A stretch of 64,000 bases of DNA from Flavobacterium microcysteis (GCF_006385255.1 NZ_VFJE01000055.1:124001-188000), one strand, 5' to 3'; shown: positions 54,335 through 64,000, numbered from the stretch's first letter. Notes: generated from the letters alone by a model not told the origin. Program-made: numbers and translations.

Positions 54335-54736
54335 ATGAACACCTACGAACAAAAATTAAGCCTTCTGGCCGAAATGATTGCTTTTGCTATTATTGACGGG
54401 AAGCTTCATGATAGAGAATATCAGTTTTTAAGTATTGTTGCCCAGGAATTACAAGTCAAAAGCGAGGATTTTAAAAATCTTTTTCATGAAGAATTAAAAG
54501 CACTTCCTATAAAATCAGAGCAGCAGCGCATCCATCAGTTTTACAGATTGGCTTTGCTAATGCACTGTGATGGCGTATTGCATGAAAAAGAAGAAATAGC
54601 CATCAAACAGATGGGAGTGAACATGGGATTGAATCCTTTTGCTATCAAAAGAATATTAAAAGCAATGGAAGAATCGCCAAACGGAATGATTGATCCTGGA
54701 ATGCTGATTGATATTTTTAAGGAGCAGTTGAATTAG
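54335..54736 (+). CDS. TerB-like protein
   Basis: 133 residues, all helical. The TerB-type pattern is present twice: SLLAEMIAFAIIDGKLHDREYQFL and ALLMHCDGVLHEKEEIAIKQMG, with the acidic metal-binding positions (D in IIDG, E in DREY, D in HCDG, E in KEE). Members bind Ca2+ or other metals in tellurite-resistance-type complexes, and many stand-alone ones have unknown roles. It is a single gene between an esterase and uvrB; only one base separates its stop from the uvrB stop on the other strand, so there is no terminator between them. Confidence 0.8.
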   Translation: MNTYEQKLSLLAEMIAFAIIDGKLHDREYQFLSIVAQELQVKSEDFKNLFHEELKALPIKSEQQRIHQFYRLALLMHCDGVLHEKEEIAIKQMGVNMGLNPFAIKRILKAMEESPNGMIDPGMLIDIFKEQLN

Positions 54737-54737
54737 T

Positions 54738-56726
54738 TTATATCTTTTCCTGCAACGCTTTTATTTCATCTCTATATTTAGCTGCTTGCATAAAATCTAA
54801 ATCTTTCGCTGCTTTTTCCATCGCCTTTCTGGCTTCACGGATTTTTTTCTCGATTTCTGGTTTTGTCAGGTATTGACTTTCCGGTTCTGCAGCTTTCAGA
54901 GCTTGGTTTTCAAAATATTGGGTCGAAACAGAGTTTTTGGCTAACGTGCTTTCGATTTTTTTGTTCAGAGCTTTTGGAGAAAGATTATGTTCTTTGTTGT
55001 AGTTAATCTGTTTCTCTCTTCTGTAATTGGTCTGATCAATCGTTTTCTGCATGCTGGCAGTAACCTTGTCGGCATACATAATCGCTTTTCCGTTGATATT
55101 CCTTGCTGCTCTTCCTACGGTTTGGGTTAGTGATCGGGTATTTCTCAAGAAACCTTCTTTGTCAGCATCCAAAATAGCTACAAGTGATACTTCAGGTAGG
55201 TCTAAGCCTTCACGTAACAGGTTCACACCAATTAATACATCAAATAATCCTTTTCGTAAGTCCTGCATGATTTCAACACGTTCCAGTGTGTCAACTTCAG
55301 AGTGGATATAACGACAACGGATAGCTACTTTGGTAAGGTATTTTGTCAATTCCTCTGCCATTCTTTTTGTAAGCGTGGTCACCAAAACACGTTCGTCAAG
55401 CTCAACACGCTGCTGAATTTCTTCAATAAGGTCGTCAATCTGGTTCAAGCTTGGACGTACTTCAATTATCGGGTCAAGCAATCCTGTTGGACGAATAATC
55501 TGCTCGACATATATACCTTCTGATTTTTCCAATTCGTAATCGGCTGGAGTTGCTGATACATAGACAACCTGGTTCTGCATGGCCTCAAATTCTTCAAACT
55601 TCAGCGGACGGTTGTCCATAGCGGCAGGAAGTCGGAAACCATATTCCACCAGATTTTCTTTTCTCGAACGGTCACCACCATACATGGCATGAACCTGTGA
55701 TACGGTAACATGACTTTCATCTACTACCATAAGATAGTCTTTTGGAAAATAGTCCAACAGACAGAAAGGTCTTGTGCCGGGAAGTCGGCCGTCAAGATAT
55801 CTCGAATAGTTCTCGATACCGGAACAATAACCTAATTCACGAATCATTTCCAGGTCGAAGTTGGTACGTTCTTCCAAACGTTTAGCTTCAAGGTGTTTTC
55901 CTATTTCTTTGAAATAGTCTACTTGTTTTACTAAATCTTGCTGGATTTCCCAGATAGCGCCGTTTAGGACTTCTGGAGAAGTCACAAACATATTAGCCGG
56001 GTAAATATTCAGACTGGTATATTTTTCTATTACTAAAGAGGTTTTTGGATCAAATGCTTCAATCTCTTCAATTTCATCTCCAAAAAAATGTATTCTGAAA
56101 GGTTCGTCACCATAACTAGGGAATACTTCTACCGTATCGCCTTTAATACGGAAAGAGCCGGGATTAAATTCAGCTTCTGTTCGTGAATACAAGGCCTGTA
56201 CTAATTTGTGTAGCAGTTTTGTTCTGGAAATTACCTGGTTTTTTTCTACTGTAACCACATTTTTTTGAAATTCCACAGGGTTACCAATACCGTATAGACA
56301 GGAAACAGAAGAAACGACTATAATATCCCTGCGTCCGGAAAGAAGCGAAGAAGTGGTACTCAATCGCATTTTTTCCAGCTCCTCATTAATGGAAAGGTCT
56401 TTCTCAATATAAGTACCTGTTACAGGAATAAAAGCTTCCGGTTGGTAATAGTCGTAGTAGGAAACAAAATACTCTACCGCATTGTTTGGGAAAAACTGCT
56501 TGAACTCAGAATATAACTGTGCAGCAAGCGTCTTATTATGCGCCAGAACTAGCGTAGGTCTTTGTACTTCCTGAATCACGTTTGCCATAGTAAACGTTTT
56601 CCCTGAACCCGTGACTCCCAATAGTGTCTGGAAGCGCTCTCCGTCCTCGATGCCTTTGCTTAATTTTTCAATAGCTTGTGGCTGATCGCCAGTAGGTTTG
56701 TAATCAGATACGACTTGAAATTTCAT
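54738..56726 (-). CDS. uvrB: UvrABC excinuclease subunit B
   Basis: 662 residues, the standard UvrB size. UvrB loads onto damaged DNA with UvrA and then recruits UvrC for nucleotide excision repair. The first helicase domain has YKPTGDQPQAIEKLSKGI and TLLGVTGSGKTFTMANVI (Walker A). The beta-hairpin is in YFVSYYDYYQPEAFIPVTGTYIEKD in pieces, and the DEAD-like box appears as VVDESHVTVSQ. Later motifs include GVNLLREGLDLPEVSLVAILDADKEGFLRN and QTVGRAARNINGKAIMYAD. The C-terminal UVR domain (about 625-662; LRKAMEKAAKDLDFMQAAKYRDEI region) ends the chain. A -7 element lies 23 bp upstream. Confidence 0.97.
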   Translation of the reverse strand: MKFQVVSDYKPTGDQPQAIEKLSKGIEDGERFQTLLGVTGSGKTFTMANVIQEVQRPTLVLAHNKTLAAQLYSEFKQFFPNNAVEYFVSYYDYYQPEAFIPVTGTYIEKDLSINEELEKMRLSTTSSLLSGRRDIIVVSSVSCLYGIGNPVEFQKNVVTVEKNQVISRTKLLHKLVQALYSRTEAEFNPGSFRIKGDTVEVFPSYGDEPFRIHFFGDEIEEIEAFDPKTSLVIEKYTSLNIYPANMFVTSPEVLNGAIWEIQQDLVKQVDYFKEIGKHLEAKRLEERTNFDLEMIRELGYCSGIENYSRYLDGRLPGTRPFCLLDYFPKDYLMVVDESHVTVSQVHAMYGGDRSRKENLVEYGFRLPAAMDNRPLKFEEFEAMQNQVVYVSATPADYELEKSEGIYVEQIIRPTGLLDPIIEVRPSLNQIDDLIEEIQQRVELDERVLVTTLTKRMAEELTKYLTKVAIRCRYIHSEVDTLERVEIMQDLRKGLFDVLIGVNLLREGLDLPEVSLVAILDADKEGFLRNTRSLTQTVGRAARNINGKAIMYADKVTASMQKTIDQTNYRREKQINYNKEHNLSPKALNKKIESTLAKNSVSTQYFENQALKAAEPESQYLTKPEIEKKIREARKAMEKAAKDLDFMQAAKYRDEIKALQEKI

Positions 56727-56748
56727 GTGGAGTTTGAAGTTTAAGTAA

Positions 56749-56756
56749 CAAAGTTA
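56749..56756 (-). promoter_or_regulatory. -7 promoter element for uvrB
   Basis: On the minus strand TAACTTTG matches TAnnTTTG, 22 bp before the ATG at 56726. No SOS-type operator is visible. Confidence 0.5.
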
Positions 56757-56815
56757 CAAAGGAAAATAGGAAAAAAACTTTAGGAAACCTTAAAAGTTAC
56801 ACTTGGGCAAAATAC

Positions 56816-57400
56816 CTATTCTAACAGATTGTTGATTTTGGCATATTGTAAAAGCATGATGGTTTTGGCGTCTTTTATCTCTCCGGTTTCAATCATCTGC
56901 ATGGCTTTTTCAAAAGGAATTTCAAGTACGTCGATATTTTCATGTTCTGTAGAAAGTCCGCCGCCTTCGCTTATTTTCATCTCTTTTGAATATTCCGCCA
57001 CAAAGAAATAGATGATTTCTGTAACGGAACCGGGTGACATATAGGCCTGAAAAACTTTCCGTACCTGAGTCAGGCTGTATCCCGTTTCTTCTTCAGTTTC
57101 ACGTTTGATGCATTCTTCCGGATTTTCTTCTTCTAATAGTCCGGCACAGGCTTCAATGATCATTCCGGTTTCATTGCCATTTACAAAAGTAGGCATACGA
57201 AATTGACGGATAAGGATAACTGTTTTTTGTACTTTGTTATACAAAAGAATGGTAGCGCCATTGCCACGATCGTAGACTTCTCTGGATTGGGTTTCCCAGC
57301 TGCCATCTTTTTTTTGATAATCAAAGACAATCTTTTTAAGGATGTACCAATTGTCTGAAAGGATTTCAGAGCTTTGTATTTTTATAGTCGGATTAGTCAT
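56816..57400 (-). CDS. Nudix hydrolase (GDP-mannose pyrophosphatase-like)
   Basis: 194 residues from the ATG at 57400; a TTG at 57430 would overlap the preceding gene. The Nudix box is GLLEEENPEECIKRETEEETGY (G...E, with the REtEEET helix) around residue 95-115. The strands before it, ATILLYNKVQKTVILIRQFRMPTFVNG, and the long N-terminal arm (SSEILSDNWYILKKIVFDY) match the NudK type that cleaves GDP-mannose or ADP-ribose. It could also use other nucleotide sugars. It lies downstream of thiamine pyrophosphokinase, 22 bp away on the same strand. Confidence 0.85.
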   Translation of the reverse strand: MTNPTIKIQSSEILSDNWYILKKIVFDYQKKDGSWETQSREVYDRGNGATILLYNKVQKTVILIRQFRMPTFVNGNETGMIIEACAGLLEEENPEECIKRETEEETGYSLTQVRKVFQAYMSPGSVTEIIYFFVAEYSKEMKISEGGGLSTEHENIDVLEIPFEKAMQMIETGEIKDAKTIMLLQYAKINNLLE

Positions 57401-57422
57401 GTCAAATAGGGGTTTAAAAAGG

Positions 57423-58085
57423 TCAATCAAAACATTCCATCAACAACAAATCGCCTTCTTTATGCTCGATAGTTACCATGCCATCCTGAGCTGCATGATT
57501 GCTGCTTCCGGTGCGGTATCCCATAGTCAGGGTTTCATCATGTAATAGGTAGTCAAGATTGGTTGATGTAATACCGTGTACTGTTCCAACGGGAATAATT
57601 GAAATGGGAAAACCTTTCGGATACCATTTTTCGTATCGTTTTGGCAGCTGGAAAATTTTGGAATAGTCGTCAAGAATAACGATTTTCAGCTTGTCTTGAA
57701 AACGTACAATATTAGTCATGTTGGTTATGGTGTGGTCGGCTCTTCGGCCTGTTGCCCATACAACATTCACTGCTTTGTGCCCTTTTTCTACCAAATAGTC
57801 GAAGGCCTTTTCCAAATCAGTTTTATCCTGATCAGGTGCACATACGATTTCCAGTGGGAATTGCAATGTTTTGTAATATTCGATATCCAGTTCATTGTCA
57901 AAATCGCCTAACAGCACATCGACTTTAATGCCTAGTGGCAGCACTCTTTCGATGGCTGAATCCAAAACAATAACCAAAGGCGACCATTCTAATAATTGAC
58001 CCATTAGTTCACTGCTGCATGAAGCTCCATTGGCAATGATTAAAGCAGGTTCCTGGTCGTCTCGGACAATATGGTGGCTTGACAT
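57423..58085 (-). CDS. Thiamine pyrophosphokinase
   Basis: 220 residues. It moves pyrophosphate from ATP to thiamine, making the cofactor thiamine diphosphate. Motifs: LIIANGASCSSELM, VIVLDSAIERVLPLGIKVDVLLGDFDN (the GDFDS-like motif, here GDFDN), CAPDQDKTDLEKAFDYLVEKG and WATGRRADHTITNMTNIV (the GGRxDH-type motif, here TGRRADH). The C-terminal beta barrel (about 150-220) has SIIPVGTVHGITSTNLDYLLHDE. It should be cytoplasmic. Next to a Nudix hydrolase, the two may share a transcript. Confidence 0.88.
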   Translation of the reverse strand: MSSHHIVRDDQEPALIIANGASCSSELMGQLLEWSPLVIVLDSAIERVLPLGIKVDVLLGDFDNELDIEYYKTLQFPLEIVCAPDQDKTDLEKAFDYLVEKGHKAVNVVWATGRRADHTITNMTNIVRFQDKLKIVILDDYSKIFQLPKRYEKWYPKGFPISIIPVGTVHGITSTNLDYLLHDETLTMGYRTGSSNHAAQDGMVTIEHKEGDLLLMECFD

Positions 58086-58146
58086 TTTTTAATTATGAGT
58101 TGTGAATTATGAATTACGGATAAAAAGATTGAAACGTAAAAATATA

Positions 58147-58176
58147 AAAAAGACGACCGTTTCCAGTCGTCTTTTT
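58147..58176. terminator. Terminator after icd
   Basis: AAAAAGACGAC (58147-58157) pairs with GTCGTCTTTTT (58166-58176), an 11-bp stem with an 8-base loop. It ends the minus-strand icd gene 20 bp past its stop. Confidence 0.85.
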
Positions 58177-58196
58177 CTATAAAATAAGTTAAAAGA

Positions 58197-60440
<2,244 letters not shown>

Positions 60441-60462
60441 TTATTCTTGTTTGTAAGGATTG

Positions 60463-60470
60463 CAAATATA
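60463..60470 (-). promoter_or_regulatory. -7 promoter element for icd
   Basis: On the minus strand TATATTTG followed by C matches TAnnTTTG, 44 bp before the ATG at 60419. The leader would be about 40 nt. Confidence 0.55.
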
Positions 60471-60663
60471 TGAAAACCATAGCGAATTTAAGAATTTGGA
60501 GAAAGCGAAAACGTTTGATTTAAGAAATTGGTAATTAAAAGATTGATAAATGCGAAATCATCAAATAACTATAAAATTTTAACGTGGATATTTTATAAGT
60601 TGGAAATATTTTAGCAGGTGAATTCTTTAGGTTTTCCTAATTGATTATCTGAAATCTTGCTAT

Positions 60664-60714
60664 GCGACTCTGCGCCTTTGCGAGCAATTATTTCACGCAA
60701 AGGCGCAGAGTCGC
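60664..60714. repeat. Perfect 19-bp inverted repeat
   Basis: GCGACTCTGCGCCTTTGCG (60664-60682) is the exact complement of 60696-60714, with a 13-base loop. It is GC-rich inside an AT-rich 412-bp gap (60420-60831) and is not followed by a T-run, so it looks like a dispersed palindromic element and not a terminator. The rest of the gap holds the icd promoter and a terminator. Confidence 0.8.
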
Positions 60715-60764
60715 AAAATTTCTAATAATAGAAATGGTGAGCTTATCTTGATAGTCTTTTCTTT

Positions 60765-60807
60765 TTTAAATAAAAAAGCAGCTAGAAGGCGAAAGCTTCT
60801 GGCTGCT
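60765..60807 (-). terminator. Terminator of the lipoprotein gene at 60832
   Basis: AGCAGCTAGAAG (60777-60788) pairs with the 3' arm ending GGCTGCT (60801-60807), about 12 bp with one G-T pair. On the minus strand it is followed by TTTTTTATTTA. Confidence 0.8.
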
Positions 60808-60831
60808 ATGGATGTATTTTATGAAAGGATT

Positions 60832-61593
60832 TTAGTAGAACAAATAATCGGCAGCACTATTGCTGTCTTTGTTGATTACCTTCGGAAATCCGTTTTCGTT
60901 GTATTCGTACGTATTCATAACTTCAATAACGCTTGGATCTTGGATCAGGCTGTTGCTGATGCAGTTTTTTGAGCTTCCAACATTAGTCGTAAAACCATTG
61001 AAATGTGCTGAATTATAAAAATAGTGATACAAGAATAGCTTGTTGTATCCGGTAACGTTTTTCAAAGGGTGATTTTTACTGTCGTAAGTGTATTTTACAG
61101 AAGGTCTTGGTCTTCCACCATTTAAGTAGACATATTCTGAGATTTCATTGTCTCTAACGGTAAAGTATCCTACGAAATCATAAGAACTTCTATAGGCTCT
61201 CGCAACAAAATTTACGGTATCTTGTCCAACGTAAGTAAATTCAACAGTCAAAGGATTGTCACTTTCCTGCTTGAATTTTTTTAGTTTTCCATCAGGGAGA
61301 TATTCAAATTCTACAGTTTGTGACAATGTATTGTCGGTATCAGGATTGGTATACCAGCTGATTTTTGAGATGTTGTTTCCGCTGTAATTGAATTTTTTAT
61401 TTTCCTTGACACTTCTCGCTTGCAGCAATTTTTTGCCGTCATAGGTAAAAAGCGTTTCATAGCTATTGCCATTACTTTGGGTGATGGTCTTTTTTAAGAG
61501 CACATCGGCAGTAGTATCATGCGGTTGCGATGAATCGTCGCTTGAGCATGAAAGAAGTATGGCGAGACAAAATAGTAAAGCTATTTTTTTCAT
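60832..61593 (-). CDS. Lipoprotein with RHS/YD-like beta repeats
   Basis: 253 residues from the ATG at 61593 (an in-frame codon at 61623 would add 10 residues before the signal). The lipobox is ILLSC (about residue 16), followed by a Ser/Asp spacer. The body is a run of short beta units with tyrosines (ETLFTYDGKKL, NKKFNYSGNNISKISWY, EFEYLPDGKLKKFKQE, VKYTYDSKNHPLKNVTG, NTYEYNENGFPKVINKD), similar to RHS/YD-type or the DUF4595-like lipoproteins of Bacteroidetes. It is probably an outer-membrane surface lipoprotein. The function is unknown, and it stands alone. Confidence 0.65.
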   Translation of the reverse strand: MKKIALLFCLAILLSCSSDDSSQPHDTTADVLLKKTITQSNGNSYETLFTYDGKKLLQARSVKENKKFNYSGNNISKISWYTNPDTDNTLSQTVEFEYLPDGKLKKFKQESDNPLTVEFTYVGQDTVNFVARAYRSSYDFVGYFTVRDNEISEYVYLNGGRPRPSVKYTYDSKNHPLKNVTGYNKLFLYHYFYNSAHFNGFTTNVGSSKNCISNSLIQDPSVIEVMNTYEYNENGFPKVINKDSNSAADYLFY

Positions 61594-61680
61594 AATGTCT
61601 GATTTTAGGTAAGTTGCATGCAATACAATAGGTAAAGGTATGATTTTTTATTTCATGTTGCATCTTAAAAATAGGCAATA

Positions 61681-61710
61681 AAAAAATCCCGAAGCGATTC
61701 GGGATTTTTT
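61681..61710 (-). terminator. Terminator after rplS
   Basis: AAAAAATCCCGAA (61681-61693) pairs with TTCGGGATTTTTT (61698-61710) around GCGA. It sits 20 bp past the rplS stop on the minus strand and is also usable on the plus strand. Confidence 0.9.
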
Positions 61711-61730
61711 TATAACTAAAAGACTTTAGA

Positions 61731-62081
61731 TTATCTTCTTCTGTCTTTAATTTTAGCTTTTTTACCTGTAAGTTCTCTGAAGTAGAAAATTCTAGCTCTA
61801 CGAACTTTACCAGTTTTGTTGATTTCAACTTTCTGTAAAGCAGGCATATTCACAGGGAAGATACGCTCAACTCCAACAGAACCAGACATTTTACGGATTG
61901 TAAAAGTTTCAGTCGTTCCAGAACCTCTTCTTTGGATTACAACTCCTTTGAAGAACTGAGTTCTTGTTTTTTCACCTTCTTTAATTTCGTAGTAAACTGT
62001 GATTGTATCACCAGCTCCGAATTCAGGAAAATCTTTTTTTGTTACAAATTCGTCTTTAACGAATTTCATCAAATCTGCCAT
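61731..62081 (-). CDS. rplS: 50S ribosomal protein L19
   Basis: 116 residues, the L19 length. The sequence follows the family: FGAGDTITVYYEIKEGEKTRTQFFKGVVIQRRGSGTTETFTIRKMSGSVGVERIFPV in pieces, with the conserved GVVIxRRGxG and the FPVNMP segment, ending in KVRRARIFYFRELTGKKAKIK. L19 sits at the subunit interface of the ribosome. It is preceded by a leader of about 65-70 nt that may fold and regulate it. trmD lies upstream, in the same direction. Confidence 0.97.
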   Translation of the reverse strand: MADLMKFVKDEFVTKKDFPEFGAGDTITVYYEIKEGEKTRTQFFKGVVIQRRGSGTTETFTIRKMSGSVGVERIFPVNMPALQKVEINKTGKVRRARIFYFRELTGKKAKIKDRRR

Positions 62082-62150
62082 TTTGTTTGATTTAATTATT
62101 TGATTATCAGAGCAACGTTCACGAGTTTCGCCAGAGGTTGGTCCAAAGTG
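62082..62150 (-). ncRNA. rplS leader, possible autoregulatory ribosomal-protein leader
   Basis: The RNA from about 62150 to the rplS start has GGACCAACCTCTGGCGAAAC and GAACGTTGCTC segments, more GC-rich than the surroundings. I recall a published L19 leader motif in Flavobacteria, but cannot confirm that this sequence matches it. The call rests on a clear -7 element placing the start there. Confidence 0.4.
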
Positions 62151-62154
62151 GGTG

Positions 62155-62162
62155 CAAAGATA
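62155..62162 (-). promoter_or_regulatory. -7 promoter element for rplS
   Basis: On the minus strand TATCTTTG followed by C matches TAnnTTTG, 74 bp before the rplS ATG. Confidence 0.6.
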
Positions 62163-62344
62163 GGAAAAGTTATGAATTATTAAACGTGAAGAGGTGATTT
62201 TTTTAAGAAAAATTTCAAATGCATGATTTTAGATGTATGATATAAGATTTAGGATTTAAAGATTTAAGATTTTGGAGGTAGGATTTAAGATTTTAGAATT
62301 ACGACACTTTATGTAGGTCTGTTTTCAAAAATCATAAATCCATA

Positions 62345-62437
62345 AATCGGTCTTCACAAATCATAAATCATAAATCCATAAGTCAGCCTTCACAAATCAA
62401 AAATCATAAATTAAAAAATCAGTCTTCCAGCAAATCC
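62345..62437. repeat. 36-bp tandem repeat running into the end of trmD
   Basis: Units begin at 62345 (AATCGGTCTTCACAAATCAT), 62381 (AGTCAGCCTTCACAAATCAA) and 62417 (AATCAGTCTTCCAGC), exactly 36 bp apart. Between them run AAATCATAAATC blocks. The third unit covers the trmD stop and last codons. The 62163-62344 part of the gap has more GATTTAAGATTTT-type low-complexity sequence and no ORF. Confidence 0.65.
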
Positions 62438-63096
62438 GGTCTTCTATTCTTCGTGTGCTCAAAAGCTTTGTCTTCACGCCATTGGTCGATTTTGGCAAAA
62501 TGGCCGCTTAGTAAAATATCCGGCACTTTCCAGCCTTTATAGTCGGATGGCCGCGTGTATATAGGAGGCGACAATAGATTGTCTTGAAAACTGTCTGTCA
62601 AGGCAGAAGTCTCATCGCTTAAAACGCCTGGAATTAGCCGAATCAAGGCATCAGACAATACGATAGCTCCTAATTCTCCACCTGAAAGCACATAATCTCC
62701 GATTGAAATTTCTTTTGTAATCAGATGATCCCGAACTCTTTGGTCTACACCTTTATAATGACCACATAAGATGATAATATTTTCTAATGACGACATCTGA
62801 TTGGCCATACCTTGATTTAAAGTTTCGCCATCCGGAGTCATATAAATGATTTCATCGTAATTGCGCTCGCTTTTCAACTTTGCAATACAATCATCAATAG
62901 GCTGAATCATCATTACCATTCCGGCACCTCCGCCAAATTGATAGTCGTCAACATTCTTCTGTTTGTTTGTCGTATAGTCTCTCAAATTATGAAAATGGAC
63001 TTCTACCAGTCCTTTGTCGATGGCTCTTTTCATAATAGAGGCTTCGAAAGGGCTTCTTAATAATTCAGGAAGTACGGTGATAATGTCGATTCTCAT
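62419..63096 (-). CDS. trmD: tRNA (guanine-37-N1) methyltransferase
   Basis: 225 residues. TrmD methylates G37 next to the anticodon, using S-adenosylmethionine bound in a deep trefoil knot; this prevents frameshifting. Motifs: [39 protein letters not shown] in pieces, [18 protein letters not shown], the knot core [19 protein letters not shown] and [24 protein letters not shown] in pieces. The GHYKGxD and YVLSGGE motifs are diagnostic. The last codons are part of a 36-bp repeat array. It is transcribed toward rplS but 337 bp apart, an unusual gap for a pair often found in one operon. Confidence 0.97.
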   Translation of the reverse strand: MRIDIITVLPELLRSPFEASIMKRAIDKGLVEVHFHNLRDYTTNKQKNVDDYQFGGGAGMVMMIQPIDDCIAKLKSERNYDEIIYMTPDGETLNQGMANQMSSLENIIILCGHYKGVDQRVRDHLITKEISIGDYVLSGGELGAIVLSDALIRLIPGVLSDETSALTDSFQDNLLSPPIYTRPSDYKGWKVPDILLSGHFAKIDQWREDKAFEHTKNRRPDLLED

Positions 63097-63221
63097 TTTT
63101 GGGATTTATGATTTTGGATTTTAGATTTACGATTTGTGATTTAGGGTTTTAGATTTATGATTTTAGATTTATGATTTCGCTTCTAAAATCATAAATCTGA
63201 AATCCCAAATCAAATATTTAT
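63097..63221. repeat. GATTTATGATTTT low-complexity repeat with inverted arms
   Basis: About ten variants of GATTTATGATTTTAG run from 63105 to 63180. AGATTTATGATTTT (63151-63164) pairs perfectly with AAAATCATAAATCT (63185-63198). The same motif, inverted, lies on the other side of trmD, so trmD is flanked by related repeats. Confidence 0.65.
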
Positions 63222-63671
63222 TTAAGCTCCGAATTGTTTTAAATGGTGGTCCAGGTGTTTCCATTGCATATAGTCCCATTCGTCGGTTGTTAGATTTCCG
63301 AAAAAAGGATGTTTTGGATTCTTTATTGCTTTAGGGCCTTCGTCAGCGAATTTTGAGATTAAGGTAATTAATTCTGTTTTTGACTGCTCAAAATCAGGAT
63401 GACCTTTTACTACAAATTCTTTGGCTGTAGGCAAGTTTCTTTTAATCGGGTTTTTACTGGTGACGCTTTTTTTGGCCATTTTTCCAAATAATAAAGCGAT
63501 AAGCCCTACTTTAATCTTCAACTCTCCAAAAGCAACCTTAATAGGCATCTGACAATGTACGAGCATTTGGCTTACGTTCATTGTTCCCCATTCATTGTGT
63601 GTAATAGGAGTGAGCGTCTCAATGCGCTCAATCAGTTTCTTATTTCCTTCAGGATGAAAAATGCTGTTCAT
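63222..63671 (-). CDS. DUF1569 family protein (DinB-like)
   Basis: 149 residues from the ATG at 63671. A longer form from 63788 is rejected because a TAAATTTG -7 element lies inside it (63726-63733). The family pattern is NSIFHPEGNKKLIERIETLTPIT in pieces, then EWGTMNVSQMLVHCQMPIKVAFGE with the conserved His, and the C-terminal LTTDEWDYMQWKHLDHHLKQFG with a His pair. The fold is a four-helix bundle of the DinB type, whose His residues may bind a metal. The substrate is unknown. It is divergent from the cyclophilin gene at 63834. Confidence 0.8.
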   Translation of the reverse strand: MNSIFHPEGNKKLIERIETLTPITHNEWGTMNVSQMLVHCQMPIKVAFGELKIKVGLIALLFGKMAKKSVTSKNPIKRNLPTAKEFVVKGHPDFEQSKTELITLISKFADEGPKAIKNPKHPFFGNLTTDEWDYMQWKHLDHHLKQFGA

Positions 63672-63725
63672 GTGGTCGGTTGTTTTATTTTCAGAATAAC
63701 GGAGAAATCTCTTTTTTCTGTGACG

Positions 63726-63733
63726 CAAATTTA
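63726..63733 (-). promoter_or_regulatory. -7 promoter element for the DUF1569 gene
   Basis: On the minus strand TAAATTTG followed by C matches TAnnTTTG, 55 bp before the ATG at 63671. Confidence 0.5.
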
Positions 63734-63799
63734 AGTAAATACCTAGTTTCTTTGTTTGACCTAGGTCATTAATTGTATTTATTTTCACATTTTAATTCG

Positions 63800-63807
63800 T
63801 AATTTTG
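63800..63807 (+). promoter_or_regulatory. -7 promoter element for the cyclophilin gene
   Basis: TAATTTTG followed by C matches TAnnTTTG, 27 bp before the ATG at 63834. Confidence 0.6.
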
Positions 63808-63833
63808 CGTGATTCAAAAATAAAATTAAAAAG

Positions 63834-64000
63834 ATGGAAAACGGAATATACGCAAAATTCAATACTCCAAAAGGGGCAATCGTAGTAAAATTGACTCATG
63901 ATAAGACGCCAGGAACTGTAGGTAACTTTGTTGGATTGGCAGAAGGAAATTTAGAAAATAAATCAAGACCACAAGGAAAGCCTTATTATGATGGGCTTAA
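63834..64000 (+). CDS. Cyclophilin-type peptidyl-prolyl isomerase, 5' part
   Basis: The first 55 codons lie in the window and the gene runs off the right edge. The sequence MENGIYAKFNTPKGAIVVKL, followed by KTPGTVGNFVGLAEG and GKPYYDGL, matches the start of the cyclophilin domain in the fusions at 17074 and 18280 ([17 protein letters not shown] there). It has no signal peptide, so this one should be cytoplasmic. Whether it also carries an FKBP domain cannot be seen. It is divergent from the DUF1569 gene, with its own -7 element. Confidence 0.88.
   Translation, partial: MENGIYAKFNTPKGAIVVKLTHDKTPGTVGNFVGLAEGNLENKSRPQGKPYYDGL

Noticed and set aside
60664..60714. Intrinsic terminator for icd or the lipoprotein
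   Set aside because: It has no T-run on either strand, and a proper terminator for the lipoprotein gene lies at 60765-60807.
63672..63788. 39-residue extension of the DUF1569 protein
   Set aside because: A full -7 element lies inside it and the conserved domain starts at the later ATG.

Overview
The window reads as a stretch of chromosome from a Flavobacterium-like member of the Bacteroidetes (Flavobacteriia). The evidence is the AT-rich intergenic DNA, the near absence of Shine-Dalgarno sequences, repeated TAnnTTTG (-7) promoter elements, type IX secretion (T9SS) sorting domains, a gliding lipoprotein (GldI), a GLPGLI protein, curli export genes of the Bacteroidetes kind, a monomeric NADP isocitrate dehydrogenase and an alternative-length PurM. 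I found no rRNA, tRNA, CRISPR array, transposase or prophage genes; this is mostly stable chromosome.

Layout. 1-3.6 kb: end of a curli secretion cluster (csgE partial, csgF, csgG with an extra C-terminal barrel-like region, and a propeller lipoprotein). 3.9-5.7 kb: two tandem proteins, each with two OmpA-like domains. 5.8-8.6 kb: purM, then a minus-strand group (double GNAT acetyltransferase, DUF1801 protein, secreted heavy-metal-associated domain protein). 8.7-15.6 kb: an accessory secreted-protein region on the minus strand (T9SS cargo, tail-fibre-like protein, beta-helix protein, GLPGLI protein, and a lipoprotein followed by a 54-residue membrane peptide that I found by hand). 16-22.4 kb: a GNAT pair, then a minus-strand protein-folding and gliding group (two cyclophilin-FKBP fusions, gldI, nrnA) and a ClC-type transporter. 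22.5-34 kb: housekeeping genes on the plus strand (guaA, a LysM/periplasmic-binding-fold protein, an OsmC protein, pyrG, yidC, mnmA). 34-37 kb: a SAM-I riboswitch controlling a trans-sulfuration enzyme and homoserine dehydrogenase. 37-41 kb: VOC protein, T9SS subtilase, nitronate monooxygenase/FabK-type flavoprotein, beta-carbonic anhydrase.

41.3-44.7 kb holds the most interesting unit: a tight four-gene operon of an SPFH protein with a SHOCT tail, a small zinc ribbon protein, a helical protein with a central zinc ribbon, and an uncharacterised 188-residue protein, followed by an outer-membrane barrel-like gene. It resembles a dismantled version of the Bacillus YdjI-type SPFH/zinc-ribbon envelope-stress module. 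45-50.9 kb: a PEBP-like protein, an AraC regulator, an unknown cytoplasmic protein, a Tat-exported alkaline phosphatase, lysA and a small lipoprotein. 51-64 kb: sucC, DUF4269 and DUF1456 genes, an esterase, a TerB-like protein, uvrB, a Nudix hydrolase, thiamine pyrophosphokinase, icd, a lipoprotein, rplS, trmD, a DUF1569 protein and the start of a cyclophilin.

Many converging gene pairs share a perfect bidirectional terminator hairpin. Intergenic repeats (a 160-bp tandem duplication, perfect long palindromes, a 36-bp unit running into the end of trmD) are the main non-coding oddities. Product names rest on reading motifs by eye; no database search was possible.
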